Notes: generated by a model from the letters alone, not told the origin. DNA of 64,000 nucleotides from Gleimia coleocanis DSM 15436 (GCF_000159015.1 NZ_DS999544.1:62001-126000), one strand, 5' to 3'; positions 47,893 through 57,824 are shown, counted from the first letter of the stretch. Made by a program: numbers and translations.

Positions 47893-49422
47893 ATGACGCA
47901 TTTACCTAAGCAACTACATGCAGATGATGAGCTTTATACCAAACTCCGCGCAGAATTAGCTGACTACACGGTAGAGAACCTGGTGGAGGCTTTCGGCGAG
48001 GACGCTTACACCAGCTACCAGCGAGAACAGCGTGCCCTGCTGTTGGCTCGTACGAACCAGCTGTTGACTGAAAAACCTTCAGAGCAAGCACATCTAGTGT
48101 TGCTAACGCGCCTATTTTTGCTAGGTGAAGAGGTAGATGAAAAAGACTTACAGTTAAACCACGTTAGTTCAGAAGAACTGCAGCAGGCGGGTTTAGTCCA
48201 TCTAAAAGATAACCGTATGAGCGCTTGTGTTAAGTTGGAACCGCACGCCCTCGAAATGAATGAAAAGCAGTACAACTGGTGGATTGCTTCTGATTTTCCG
48301 TCCTCTGTCACAGGTAAACCGGTGGAAAAAGACCACGTTCTGGGTATTGGGGGAGCCACCCGTACTCTCTTACAAGCTACCCCGCGTGACCAAGTGGGGC
48401 GCGTCCTGGATTTAGGCACGGGCTGTGGCATTATCGGCATGTACGCGGCGCTCCATGCAGATGAAGTAGTGGCTACGGATATTTCCGCGCGCGCAGTTAT
48501 GCTGGCTGATTTCAATGCCCACCTGAATGAAGTAAAAATGCAGGTGGTGCAAGGGTCGCTATTTGAGCCAATTAAGGGCGATTTTGACCTGATTTTATCT
48601 AACCCGCCTTTCGTGATTACACCTGATAGCCTGCGGGAAACTGGGATTTTAGAGTACCGTGACGGCGGGCAGACGGGAGACAGCCTGGTGGCGCAGGTGG
48701 TAGCAGGAGCTGCCGCGCATCTGCGTGAAGGTGGTTTGAGCGTGATGCTGGGCAACTGGGAGATTCCCGAGGGCGCTGACCCGCAACTCCACCCGCAAAG
48801 CTGGGTAGCTAACCAGGGGGTGGACGCTTGGGTAGTGCAACGAGAAACTCTGCTGCCACACCATTATGTAGAAATGTGGTTGAGAGATAATGCTCCCGCG
48901 TGGATGCGTTCTCAGGCTGATTATGAGCGTGACTATATTAATTGGGTTAACGACTTTATCGCTCGCGGGGTAGCTGAGATTGGGCTGGGGGTAATCACTT
49001 TACGGAAACCTGTGTCTAACCGTGGGACTCATTTTGAGTTTAGTGAGATTTCAACGGGCACTTCCGCGTCTGGTCCATATGTTAAGCAGATTCTGACTGA
49101 AGTTAGCGAACACCACTTAGAGATTCGCGACACTGATTTCTTTATTCGTGCAGATGATGTCCGCGAGGAACGCCATTATTTGCCGGGGGAGCCTGATCCG
49201 CAGATTATTATTGCCACGCAGGGTGGCGGTTTTGGGCAGAGAATCCAGCTAAACACGCATATGGCTGCCACTTTAGGGGCTTGTGATGGGGAGCTGAATA
49301 TTGGTCAGATTGTCACGGCGATTAGTGTGATTACCGGTGTTGATAAGCAGACGGTAGAGCAGGCTGTGTATGGGCAAATTCCGCAGCTTCTGCTGGCGGG
49401 AATGTTGACCAGAGCAAAATGA
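47893..49422 (+). CDS. Class I SAM-dependent methyltransferase, DUF7059-type N-terminus
   Basis: A 509-residue protein of an actinobacterial family. The N-terminal helical domain covers about 1-160. The methyltransferase domain (about 165-300) has VLDLGTGCGIIGMYAALHA (SAM site) and SNPPFVITP, the NPPY/F catalytic motif of enzymes that methylate glutamine or adenine side groups (PrmC-like, HemK, N6-adenine types). A long C-terminal domain follows. The target is unknown. Motif B is at 48247-48253 and 48768-48774. It stands alone, 75 bp before topA. Confidence 0.82.
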   Translation: MTHLPKQLHADDELYTKLRAELADYTVENLVEAFGEDAYTSYQREQRALLLARTNQLLTEKPSEQAHLVLLTRLFLLGEEVDEKDLQLNHVSSEELQQAGLVHLKDNRMSACVKLEPHALEMNEKQYNWWIASDFPSSVTGKPVEKDHVLGIGGATRTLLQATPRDQVGRVLDLGTGCGIIGMYAALHADEVVATDISARAVMLADFNAHLNEVKMQVVQGSLFEPIKGDFDLILSNPPFVITPDSLRETGILEYRDGGQTGDSLVAQVVAGAAAHLREGGLSVMLGNWEIPEGADPQLHPQSWVANQGVDAWVVQRETLLPHHYVEMWLRDNAPAWMRSQADYERDYINWVNDFIARGVAEIGLGVITLRKPVSNRGTHFEFSEISTGTSASGPYVKQILTEVSEHHLEIRDTDFFIRADDVREERHYLPGEPDPQIIIATQGGGFGQRIQLNTHMAATLGACDGELNIGQIVTAISVITGVDKQTVEQAVYGQIPQLLLAGMLTRAK

Positions 49423-49496
49423 CTGTTATTGTGTAAATCGGAAACTACCTTATATTAGTAACTGAATTTAGTTAAGTATTGAAAGAAGGCGCAGCG

Positions 49497-52253
49497 GTGG
49501 CGAAGAAGCTCGTGATCGTGGAATCCCCAGCTAAGGCAAAGACGATTGCTAATTATTTGGGGGAGGATTACACCGTTAAAGCATCGGTGGGCCACATCCG
49601 TGACCTCCCGCAGCCATCTGAGCTGCCTGCGGACATGAAGAAGGGTCCGTACGGTAAGTTCGCTGTGGACGTTGAGAACGATTTCGATGCTTACTATGTG
49701 GTTAGTTCAGATAAGAAGAAGGTAGTTACTGAACTTAAGAAGCTGCTGAAAGAGTCTGATGAACTCTATCTGGCAACTGATGAGGACCGCGAGGGTGAGG
49801 CAATTGCTTGGCATTTGCTGCAGGTTTTGAAGCCTAAGGTTCCAGTTAAGCGCATGGTTTTCCATGAAATCACTAAGGAAGCGATTGGTCGTGCGTTAGA
49901 GAATACTCGCGACGTGGACGCTGCTTTGGTGGACGCACAGGAAACTCGTCGTATTTTGGACCGCCTGGTTGGTTATGAAGTTTCCCCAGTTTTGTGGCGT
50001 AAGGTTGCGCCGGGCTTGTCTGCTGGTCGCGTGCAGTCCGTGGCTACTCGCCTGGTGGTGGATCGTGAGCGTGAACGTATGCGTCACGTGAGCGCGTCCT
50101 ACTGGGATTTGGATGCTGATTTCACGGTTTCTGGCACTGATTTCACGGCGAAAGTGTCTCACCTGAATGGGGTGCGTATCGCCAGCGGCCGAGATTTTTC
50201 TGATAACGGTCAGCTTTCTGCTGAAGCTTGGCATTTGGATGAGGATTCTGCGCAGGCGCTGGCAGTTAAGCTGGCAGCTTTAGGGGCATCGGGTGCGTTT
50301 GTCGAGGGTGCTATGCAAAAGCCTTACACGCGTCGCCCGGCAGCTCCTTTTACTACTTCTACTTTGCAGCAGGAAGCTGGCCGAAAGCTGAAGTGGAATG
50401 CGCGTGATACCATGCGTACCGCACAGTTCTTGTACGAAAACGGTTACATCACTTACATGCGTACGGACTCTACGGCGCTTTCTGCGGAAGCTACGAAGGC
50501 AGCTCGTGCGCAGGCGAAGTCCCTTTTCGGTGCGGATAGTGTTCCCGCGCAACCACGTGTTTACGCTAAGAAAGCTAAGGGCGCGCAGGAAGCTCACGAA
50601 GCTATCCGCCCAGCTGGTGACCACTTCCGGACTCCGGATCAAGTAGCTTCGGCTCTGAACCCATCTCAGCTGGCACTTTATGACTTGATTTGGAAGCGCA
50701 CTATTGCTTCCCAGATGACTGATGCGACGGGTACTACCGATACTTTGACGATCGGCATGGATTTGCCTGCGAGTGAAGTTGCCGGCACCGCCCTCGGGAA
50801 AGAAATTTCTGGTGAACTGCACGTAAACGCTACTGTTTCTGGCACGGTTATCACGCACCGTGGGTTCCTCGCAGCTTATGAGGAAGGCCGTGACGAAAAG
50901 CGTTACGAGGACGCTCGTGAAGATCAACGTCTGCCAAAGCTGGTACAGGGCGACGTTTTGGATGTAACCGGTGCGCAAGCAAGCGGACACCAAACCACTC
51001 CACCACCACGCTACACTGAAGCTTCCTTAGTGAAAGCCATGGAAGACCGCGGTATTGGACGCCCATCTACCTATGCGGCAACTATTTCCGTAATCGTTGA
51101 TCGCGGTTACGTTAATAAGCGCGGACAGGCTCTGGTGCCAACCTGGCTGGCGTTTTCTGTAGTACGCCTGCTGGAAGAAAACCTGGGACGCTTGGTGGAC
51201 TATGATTTCACCGCCACTATGGAAGCCGACTTGGACCGTATTGCTACGGGTGAAGCTGACCGCGTTAAGTGGCTACAGTCCTTTTACCTGGGTGAAGGAA
51301 ATGCGGCTCCACTGGTTGGGGAAAACCAGGGTCTGCGTGAAAAAGTTGATTCCTTGGGTGAGATTGATGCTCGTGCGGTTAACTCTATGGAGTTGGGTGA
51401 AGGGGTTACTGTTCGCGTTGGAAAGTTCGGCCCTTACCTGGAACGCGAGGATGGTAAGCGCGCGAATATCCCATTTGAAATCGCTCCTGATGAACTGGAT
51501 CTTGCGAAAGCTGAAGAACTGTTTGCAGTCGCTGAAAATGACGGTCGTATCCTGGGCACTGACCCGGCAACCGGCTATGAGATTCAGGCTTTGGCAGGTC
51601 GTTTCGGTCCTTACGTAACGGAAGTTATTCCAGAGCCAGCAGAATCTGAAGAATCTGAAAAGCCTAAGAAGAAGACTGCGAAGATTAAGCCTCGTACGGG
51701 TTCTTTGTTTAAGTCCATGGATTTAGCAACCATTACTTTGGAACAGGCTTTGCAGCTGCTGGACTTGCCTCGTGTGGTGGGCACTCACCCTGAGTCTGGG
51801 GAGGAAATCACTACTCAGAATGGTCGTTTTGGTCCTTACTTGAAGCATGGTACGGATTCTCGTTCTTTAGAAACTGAAGAGCAGATTTTCACTCTCACTT
51901 TAGAAGAAGCTGTTGCTATTTTGGCGCAGCCGAAGGTACGTGGCCGAGCAGCTGCGAAGCCACCTTTGCGTGAGTTCGACGATGATCCTGAGTCCGGTAA
52001 AAAGGTCACTATTAAGGATGGTCGTTTCGGCCCTTACATTACGGATGGGGTTACGAATATTACTGTGCCTCGTTCTGAAACTGTAGAAACTATTACGCAG
52101 GAACGTGCTTTTGAATTGTTGGCTGAAAAGCGTGCAAAGGGTCCGGTAAAGCGTAAGACTGCGGCTAAAAAGACTACTGCGAAAAAGACTACGGCTAAGA
52201 AAACTGCCACAAAGAAAACCACTGCTAAGAAAACCGCAGCTAAAAAAGCTTAG
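49497..52253 (+). CDS. topA: DNA topoisomerase I
   Basis: Relaxes negative supercoils. About 918 residues. The TOPRIM domain opens with KKLVIVESPAKAKTI and has LATDEDREGEAIAWH (metal-binding acidic triad). The active tyrosine is in GYITYMRTDST near residue 320, preceded by PAAPFTTSTLQQEA. Instead of zinc fingers the C-terminus carries actinobacterial topo-C repeats (e.g. GPYLER, GPYVTEV, GPYLKHG, GPYITDG) and a Lys/Ala tail of AKKTT units. I chose GTG 49497 with AAGAAGG 7 bases before; the upstream TTG 49479 lacks spacing. Motif B is at 50790-50796. tmk and holB follow closely. Confidence 0.97.
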   Translation: MAKKLVIVESPAKAKTIANYLGEDYTVKASVGHIRDLPQPSELPADMKKGPYGKFAVDVENDFDAYYVVSSDKKKVVTELKKLLKESDELYLATDEDREGEAIAWHLLQVLKPKVPVKRMVFHEITKEAIGRALENTRDVDAALVDAQETRRILDRLVGYEVSPVLWRKVAPGLSAGRVQSVATRLVVDRERERMRHVSASYWDLDADFTVSGTDFTAKVSHLNGVRIASGRDFSDNGQLSAEAWHLDEDSAQALAVKLAALGASGAFVEGAMQKPYTRRPAAPFTTSTLQQEAGRKLKWNARDTMRTAQFLYENGYITYMRTDSTALSAEATKAARAQAKSLFGADSVPAQPRVYAKKAKGAQEAHEAIRPAGDHFRTPDQVASALNPSQLALYDLIWKRTIASQMTDATGTTDTLTIGMDLPASEVAGTALGKEISGELHVNATVSGTVITHRGFLAAYEEGRDEKRYEDAREDQRLPKLVQGDVLDVTGAQASGHQTTPPPRYTEASLVKAMEDRGIGRPSTYAATISVIVDRGYVNKRGQALVPTWLAFSVVRLLEENLGRLVDYDFTATMEADLDRIATGEADRVKWLQSFYLGEGNAAPLVGENQGLREKVDSLGEIDARAVNSMELGEGVTVRVGKFGPYLEREDGKRANIPFEIAPDELDLAKAEELFAVAENDGRILGTDPATGYEIQALAGRFGPYVTEVIPEPAESEESEKPKKKTAKIKPRTGSLFKSMDLATITLEQALQLLDLPRVVGTHPESGEEITTQNGRFGPYLKHGTDSRSLETEEQIFTLTLEEAVAILAQPKVRGRAAAKPPLREFDDDPESGKKVTIKDGRFGPYITDGVTNITVPRSETVETITQERAFELLAEKRAKGPVKRKTAAKKTTAKKTTAKKTATKKTTAKKTAAKKA

Positions 52254-52291
52254 TGAAGTTCACAGCTCACCTAAAAAGAAAGGGCAGAGGC

Positions 52292-52984
52292 ATGCAGCTG
52301 AATAACCAGCCAGGACTCTACATCACCTTTGAAGGTGGGGAAGCGTGTGGCAAAACCACGCAGATTGAACTAACCCAGAACTGGCTACGAGACTTAGGCT
52401 ACCAGCTGACGGTTTCTCGGGAACCGGGTGGTACGGAACTGGGGCAGCAACTGCGGAACCTGATTCTGCACGGTCCTAAAGATATTGATCCACGCTGTGA
52501 GGTGCTTCTTTACCTGGCTGACCGCGCCTATCATGTGGCAACGAAGATTCGTCCAGCTTTAGAAGCCGGACAGGTCGTTGTCCAAGACCGCTACTTTGAT
52601 TCTGCTGTTGCTTACCAAGGGGCAGCTCGCAAACTTGGGGTTTCGGAAGTTCGTGACTTGAACCTCTGGGCAGTAGAAGGACTGATTCCGGAAATCACTT
52701 TCTTACTCGATATTGATCCGCGCGTCAGCATGCAGCGTCGCGCCGGAGCAACTGACCGGATCGAAGAAGAACCTTCAGCTTTTCACATTAAGGTTCGGGA
52801 ACAGTATTTGGCTTTAGCGGCAGCTGAACCGCAGCGTTTCCACGTTCTTAACGCCAGTGACAGTATTGAGGAATTACAGGCACAGATTCGGGAAGTTCTG
52901 TTGGGCGCCCTCGAAAAGAAAACCGGTCTGCTGCACAATATTTCCGAGGGCGGTTCGCATAACCTATCCGAGGACGCACAATGA
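52292..52984 (+). CDS. tmk: Thymidylate kinase with motif-B-derived C-terminal tail
   Basis: Phosphorylates dTMP to dTDP. About 230 residues. P-loop FEGGEACGKTTQ near residue 13, DR(Y/A) region VVQDRYFDSAVAYQG near 100, and LID-like RRAGATDRIE near 150. The ATG 52292 is preferred; the frame is open to a GTG overlapping the topA stop at 52253. The last 25 residues (from GALEKK to the end) are encoded by two motif B copies (52917-52923 and 52945-52951) plus a variant near 52970. They are not needed by the family fold. It overlaps holB by four bases. Confidence 0.95.
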   Translation: MQLNNQPGLYITFEGGEACGKTTQIELTQNWLRDLGYQLTVSREPGGTELGQQLRNLILHGPKDIDPRCEVLLYLADRAYHVATKIRPALEAGQVVVQDRYFDSAVAYQGAARKLGVSEVRDLNLWAVEGLIPEITFLLDIDPRVSMQRRAGATDRIEEEPSAFHIKVREQYLALAAAEPQRFHVLNASDSIEELQAQIREVLLGALEKKTGLLHNISEGGSHNLSEDAQ

Positions 52985-54153
52985 GCGTTTGGGATGAAGT
53001 AGTTGGTCAAGAAAAAGCTGTTGCCGCCCTGCAAGAAGCCGCCGTACACGCGCGTGCCACTCTCAACGGTGTAGAAACTGCTAGTCGCGCAATGACTCAC
53101 GCCTGGCTGGTAACTGGACCACCAGGATCTGGCCGTTCCACTGCCGCTCGTGCTTTCGTAGCTGCCTTGCAGTGTACTCACCCGCAGGTTATCGGCTGTG
53201 GAGAATGCGACGGCTGCCGGCACGTAATGGCGAAAACTCACCCAGATGTAACGGATTTTGCCACTGAAAAAAGCATTATCAGTATCGAAGAAGTCCGCGC
53301 TTTCATGCATAATGCGCAAAGCGCGCCGTCGCAAGGAAAATGGCGGGTTATCCTGCTTGAAGATGCTGACCGCATGCAGGAACGTACTTCAAACCTGCTA
53401 CTTAAAGCCATTGAAGAACCTCCGGCGCGAACCGTGTGGGTACTGTGCGCGCCCAGTCCCGAAGACCTTATCACCACTATTCGATCCCGTTGCCGACAGG
53501 TAAATCTGCGGATTCCCCCGGTTAAGCAAGTAGCGCAACTGCTCATGCGACGCCACGGTGTCAGCTACGAGGACGCCTACCAGGCAGCTGCACTGGCGCA
53601 ATCCCATATTGGAATCGCCAGCAAACTAATTACTGACCCAGAAAAACTCCACGATCGTTACACGCAGATTGAAAGTATTCTGGATATTGACAATATTGGT
53701 GACGCGGTTTTCTACGTGGAAGAACTCTTAAAAGAGAATAAAGAAAACGTTGAAAAAGACTTAGCGACCAGGAACGCCAGGGAAGAAGCTGAACTGAAAC
53801 GCACTTTGGGATTGAATGATACTGAACGTATCCCACCTGCCTTGCGTTCTCAACTAACGCAACTTCAAGAAGAGCAAAAGCGTCGGGTGACTCGGGCAAC
53901 GAAAGATCCGTTGGATCAGCTTTTAGTCAATCTGCTGAGCTTCTTCAGAGATGTTATGGTTATTCAAACGGGGATGAATCATCCGCCGATTAACCAAGGG
54001 TACGTGAACTTACTTGAAAATGTCGCTCGTGGTTCCACGCTTGCTGATACGTATCGGAAAGTCACTGCCATTGAAACTGCGCGCAAACGCCTGCAGACTA
54101 ATACTTCCATCAACTTAGTTTTTGAAGCTCTGATTGCAGACTTAATCAGGTAA
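52981..54153 (+). CDS. holB: DNA polymerase III delta' subunit
   Basis: Part of the clamp loader. It has 390 residues. Walker A-like GPPGSGRSTAA near residue 40, zinc-binding cysteines CTHPQVIGCGECDGC (about 62-78), LLKAIEEPP near 140 and the SRC motif (IRSRCRQ) near 165. The topA-tmk-holB order is common in actinobacteria. The ATG overlaps the tmk stop. Confidence 0.94.
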   Translation: MSVWDEVVGQEKAVAALQEAAVHARATLNGVETASRAMTHAWLVTGPPGSGRSTAARAFVAALQCTHPQVIGCGECDGCRHVMAKTHPDVTDFATEKSIISIEEVRAFMHNAQSAPSQGKWRVILLEDADRMQERTSNLLLKAIEEPPARTVWVLCAPSPEDLITTIRSRCRQVNLRIPPVKQVAQLLMRRHGVSYEDAYQAAALAQSHIGIASKLITDPEKLHDRYTQIESILDIDNIGDAVFYVEELLKENKENVEKDLATRNAREEAELKRTLGLNDTERIPPALRSQLTQLQEEQKRRVTRATKDPLDQLLVNLLSFFRDVMVIQTGMNHPPINQGYVNLLENVARGSTLADTYRKVTAIETARKRLQTNTSINLVFEALIADLIR

Positions 54154-54171
54154 CAGAAAAATAGGAGAATA

Positions 54172-55800
54172 ATGGTTACCCCAAACCGTAAGCTAAGCGT
54201 GAGCCGTGCAGCACTGGCCTCCGCCATGGCAGCTGTTTTGCTGTTGGCGGGCTGTGGCGCGCAAGAAGTGAAACGAGGTAGTCTCAAAGACGTTAAGTCC
54301 GCTGAAGAACGCTTCGAATCAAAAGCACCTGATGCAGCACTCCAAAAATTCTATGACCAGGAAGTAACTTGGAAATCCTGTAAAGATAATGAAGCAGTTT
54401 CAGAAATTAGTGAAGGTGAGACTGATTTGCCTTCCTATACTTGTGCTGAAATCGACGTGCCCCTGGACTACGCGAACCCAGGTGGGGAAACCATTAAGCT
54501 ACAGCTAGTGCGCCACTCTAAAGATGGTTCTGTAAAAACCCCGCTTCTCTTTAACCCAGGTGGACCAGGTGGTTCTGCAGTAGGTAGCCTCTCCAACATG
54601 GCTAATGCTGTGTTTACTAATGAAGTTCAGCAGGAATATGACCTGGTGGCAGTTGACCCGCGTGGTGTGGGAACTTCTACTCCGATCAAGTGTCTGAGTG
54701 ATGAAGAAATTGATAACTTGCGTGCCGGCTACACTCTTGACGGTAAGCCATTGCCAGAAGACGACCCAGAATTTAAGGTTGTTAAATCTGAGGCTGAAAA
54801 ATACTCTCAGAAGTGTTTGGAAAATTCCCGGGGTATTTCTGAGCATGCAGATACTGATTCTGTCGTAGCAGACTTTGACATTGTGCGTGCCGCCCTCGGG
54901 CAAGAAAAACTCAACTATTTTGGTTTCTCTTATGGTACTTATATTGGTGCGCTTTACGCTGATACTTTCCCACAGAACGTCGGGTACATGGTGCTTGATA
55001 GTGCGGTGGATCCAGCGCTTAACATTGACGAAATTGCTGCCGGACAGGCTGAGGGTTTTGAAGAATCTTTGAAGCACTTCTTAGAAAAGTCTGCGGAAGA
55101 CGATCCTAAGTTCCCCTTCCGCGGTGCTAATGCTGAAGAAGAATTCTTAAAGTGGCTAAAAGGTATCGATAAGAAACCACTTGAAACTTCTGACCCAGAT
55201 CGTTTAGCTACCGGAGCTATTGCCCGTTCAGGTATCCTCGGCGGTTTGTACTCTGAGGACTTCTACCAGTTCGTTGCAAGTTCCATCACTATTACTCTGG
55301 AGGATGGAAATGGTACGGAACTGATTAACCTTGCTGACTTGCTTAATGATCGTCTTCCTGACGGAACTTACCTGGATAACTCTTTCGATGCTTTTAACGT
55401 GGTGAACAATCTGGATTACGCACCGGTAGGGGATGTGGCTGACTGGCAGAAGCATGCCGATGAACTGGCTGCTAAGTATCCGCTGGTGGGGGATCAATTT
55501 GGGGGTGCGTCTTCGGCACTTGCAGGTTGGAAGATTAAGCCAAAGAATACTCGCCGGGCGGTAACCGGTGAGGGAGCTGCCCCAATCCTGGTTGTGGGCG
55601 GTACCCATGATCCTGCTACCCCATATCAGTGGTCCGTATCGTTGGCGAAGCAGTTAAAGTCTGCTCGTTTGATTACTCAGGAAACTTGGAGTCACGGACA
55701 GTACGGACGCAGTGCCGGTGACTGTTTGCGTAAGACTATTGATAGTTACCTGCTGGAAGATAAGGTTCCTGAAAAGGACCTCTACTGTAAAGCAGAGTAA
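54172..55800 (+). CDS. Secreted alpha/beta hydrolase, tripeptidyl aminopeptidase (TAP) type
   Basis: Probably a surface lipoprotein that trims peptides. It has 542 residues, signal peptide ending in lipobox LAGC near residue 26. The fold begins with CAEIDVPLDYANPGGETIKL; the oxyanion region is NPGGPGGSA near 127; the nucleophile serine is in GFSYGTYIGALYAD near 250. The C-terminal TAP-like part has ILVVGGTHDPATPYQWS (acid) and SHGQYG (His). Cys residues near the end (GDCLRK, LYCKAE) may form a disulfide. Motif B is at 54892-54898. Confidence 0.9.
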   Translation: MVTPNRKLSVSRAALASAMAAVLLLAGCGAQEVKRGSLKDVKSAEERFESKAPDAALQKFYDQEVTWKSCKDNEAVSEISEGETDLPSYTCAEIDVPLDYANPGGETIKLQLVRHSKDGSVKTPLLFNPGGPGGSAVGSLSNMANAVFTNEVQQEYDLVAVDPRGVGTSTPIKCLSDEEIDNLRAGYTLDGKPLPEDDPEFKVVKSEAEKYSQKCLENSRGISEHADTDSVVADFDIVRAALGQEKLNYFGFSYGTYIGALYADTFPQNVGYMVLDSAVDPALNIDEIAAGQAEGFEESLKHFLEKSAEDDPKFPFRGANAEEEFLKWLKGIDKKPLETSDPDRLATGAIARSGILGGLYSEDFYQFVASSITITLEDGNGTELINLADLLNDRLPDGTYLDNSFDAFNVVNNLDYAPVGDVADWQKHADELAAKYPLVGDQFGGASSALAGWKIKPKNTRRAVTGEGAAPILVVGGTHDPATPYQWSVSLAKQLKSARLITQETWSHGQYGRSAGDCLRKTIDSYLLEDKVPEKDLYCKAE

Positions 55801-55900
55801 AGCTATTTCACAGAAAAAGCATTTGCCACTCTAGCGTGTATTAGTTAGAGTTGTATTCGTGCCTTAAAGTGCATTACATCGGTAAGAATCTTTAAGGACT

Positions 55901-55973
55901 GCCACCTTAGCTCAGTCGGTAGAGCAATTCCCTCGTAAAGAATAGGTCGCGGGTTCGATTCCCGCAGGTGGCT
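55901..55973 (+). tRNA. tRNA-Thr (anticodon CGT)
   Basis: The acceptor stem GCCACCT pairs with AGGTGGC; D-arm GCTC/GAGC; T-arm GCGGG-TTCGATT-CCCGC. The anticodon loop is CTCGTAA. The anticodon stem ATTCC/AGAAT has a C-A mismatch at 31:39 next to the loop, where most homologues pair. CCA is not encoded. Confidence 0.93.
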
Positions 55974-55979
55974 CAGCTC

Positions 55980-56018
55980 AATCCCCCAAGCACATAAGCG
56001 CTTGGGGGATTGTTGTTT
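55980..56018 (+). terminator. Terminator after tRNA-Thr
   Basis: AATCCCCCAAGC pairs perfectly with GCTTGGGGGATT (56000-56011), and GTTGTTT follows. Confidence 0.8.
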
Positions 56019-56417
56019 ACTTCTTCCAACTTGGTAAATAGGTTTGGGGTAGTTGTTTTAAAGAGTTTATGCCCCGAAACCTTATCACCACAGGTAACTA
56101 GGGGTTTGGGGTAGGTTTTTTGAGAAAAGTTACCCGAACTATTTTGTTGCATCCTTTGGGGTTAGGGAAAGACGAATCGTTTTTCGTGACTAGGGTTTAA
56201 TGGCAGGGAACTTTTGAAAAGTCAGATGTCTTCTTGAGGATTTGTGGTTTATCCTGTTGCTTTTCCTAGGTTTTATAGGCTTTGACCTATCATTCCCGTT
56301 ATCTAATTGTTACGGTAAATTCTTAGCAAACGAGGTAGAAACTATCAAAGTTGCGCGTTATCATGGAGAAGTAATCAGAATTCTTCATTCTGAATCACTC
56401 GAAGGAGAGGAAAGCAC
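56013..56417. promoter_or_regulatory. Long control region of the second sugar transporter
   Basis: No convincing gene lies in these 405 bp. A direct repeat GGTTTGGGGTAG occurs near 56041 and 56104. A 7-bp inverted repeat TCAGAAT/ATTCTGA (56375-56381 and 56387-56393) stands just before the ribosome site and may be an operator. The region is AT-rich compared with flanking genes. Confidence 0.45.
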
Positions 56418-57737
56418 ATGGCAACTTCACGCCGTAACAAGGCAGTAGCACTGCTGGCTACTGCTTCCGTCGCATCAATCGCTTTGGCAGCTTGTGGTGG
56501 CGCAGCTGATAAGGCAGCTGACAAGCCAGCTGAATCCGGCGAAGCAATCACCATTGAATACCTGCACCGTCTACCTGACGGTGAAGGCATGGTTAAGGTT
56601 GAAGAAATCGCAAAGCGTTGGAACGACGAACACCCTAACGTACAGGTAAAGACCACCAAGTTTGATGGTAAGTCCGCAGACATGTTCCTGAAGCTGGAAA
56701 ATGATGTCAAGGCTGGCACCGCACCATGTCTAGCACAGCTGGGCTACGGCGAAATTCCAGAAGCATTCGTTAAGGGCATGGTTGAAGACGTAACCGCAGA
56801 AGCAGAAAAGTACAAGGAAAACTTCTCTGGCGCTTACGGTCAGATGTCCGTAGGTGGCACCGTTGTTGGTCTGCCACAGGATACCGGTCCACTGGTTTAC
56901 TACTACGATGAAGCAGAATTCAAGGCTCTGGGCATCGAAGTTCCAAAGACCATCGACGAACTGAAGGCTGCTGCAAAGAAGGCAGCTGAACAGGGCAAGT
57001 TCATCATCGGTTTCGAACCAGATGAAGCTGGCTACTGGTTGTCCGCACAGGCTGCAGCTGTAGGCGACGCATGGTACTCCGCAGCAGACGGCAAGTGGAA
57101 GGTAAACACCGTAAACCGCGGTGCAGAAGTTGTAGCATCCTTCTGGCAGGAAATGCTGGACTCCAAGGCAGCATTCGTATCCGGTCGTTGGGCACCAGAA
57201 TACGAAAAGGCTCTGCAGGACAAGAAGCTGGTTGGTAATATCGGCCCAGCTTGGGAAGCAGGCTTCTTCTTGGATAACGTTGTTCCAGCAGACAAGGAAG
57301 GCACCTGGAAGGTTGCTCTGCTGCCAGACTTCGGTGAAGGCGTAAAGACCGGCCCAGATGGTGGCTCCGGCGTTGCAGTCATGAAGGGCTGTGCACATGT
57401 TGCTGAAGCAATGGAATTCAACAACTGGTTCAACACCCAGACCAAGGATCTGGCTACCCAGGGTCTGATTGTTGCAGCTAAGGGTGAAGTTGTTACCCCA
57501 GAAAAGGCAAAGCGTCAGTTCGGTGGACAGGACGTTTGGGCAGAACTGGCAAAGGCAAACGAAACCCTGAACCCAGACTTCAACTACATCCCAGGCTACT
57601 CTGCAGTAGTTGCACAGATGACCGCTAAGGCAGAAGCAGCAGCTAAGGGCGAAGCAAAGGTAATCGATATCTTCAAGGCAGCTCAGGACGAATCCGTTAA
57701 GGTTCTGAAGGATCTGAAGCTCCCAGTAGCTGAGTGA
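56418..57737 (+). CDS. CUT1 sugar ABC transporter, binding lipoprotein (second system)
   Basis: Family-1 solute-binding protein, 439 residues. Signal peptide with lipobox LAAC near residue 26, followed by an Ala/Lys/Asp-rich spacer. EYLHRLPDGEGMVKVEEIAKRWNDEHP and GTVVGLPQDTGPLVYYYDEAEF are typical. The substrate cannot be told; no glycosidase adjoins it. AAGGAGAGG precedes the ATG. A terminator-like hairpin separates it from its permease genes, which would give more binding protein than permease. Confidence 0.9.
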   Translation: MATSRRNKAVALLATASVASIALAACGGAADKAADKPAESGEAITIEYLHRLPDGEGMVKVEEIAKRWNDEHPNVQVKTTKFDGKSADMFLKLENDVKAGTAPCLAQLGYGEIPEAFVKGMVEDVTAEAEKYKENFSGAYGQMSVGGTVVGLPQDTGPLVYYYDEAEFKALGIEVPKTIDELKAAAKKAAEQGKFIIGFEPDEAGYWLSAQAAAVGDAWYSAADGKWKVNTVNRGAEVVASFWQEMLDSKAAFVSGRWAPEYEKALQDKKLVGNIGPAWEAGFFLDNVVPADKEGTWKVALLPDFGEGVKTGPDGGSGVAVMKGCAHVAEAMEFNNWFNTQTKDLATQGLIVAAKGEVVTPEKAKRQFGGQDVWAELAKANETLNPDFNYIPGYSAVVAQMTAKAEAAAKGEAKVIDIFKAAQDESVKVLKDLKLPVAE

Positions 57738-57781
57738 TTCAGTAACTGAAATCGATAACCTGAAGTCATAACTTCAAAAGG

Positions 57782-57824
57782 TTTTGGGGGGGCATTCGAA
57801 ACCAGGATGCCCCCCAAAATTTTT
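57782..57824 (+). terminator. Attenuating hairpin between binding protein and permease genes
   Basis: TTTTGGGGGGGCAT pairs with ATGCCCCCCAAAA (57807-57819) and TTTTT follows. A partial read-through terminator here would lower permease expression. Confidence 0.8.

Noticed and set aside
56242-56448. Possible 68-residue hydrophobic peptide upstream of the second sugar-binding protein
   Set aside because: It starts with GTG, overlaps the real gene by 30 bases and its second half reads through the ribosome site of that gene. A regulatory leader peptide cannot be excluded but is not supported.
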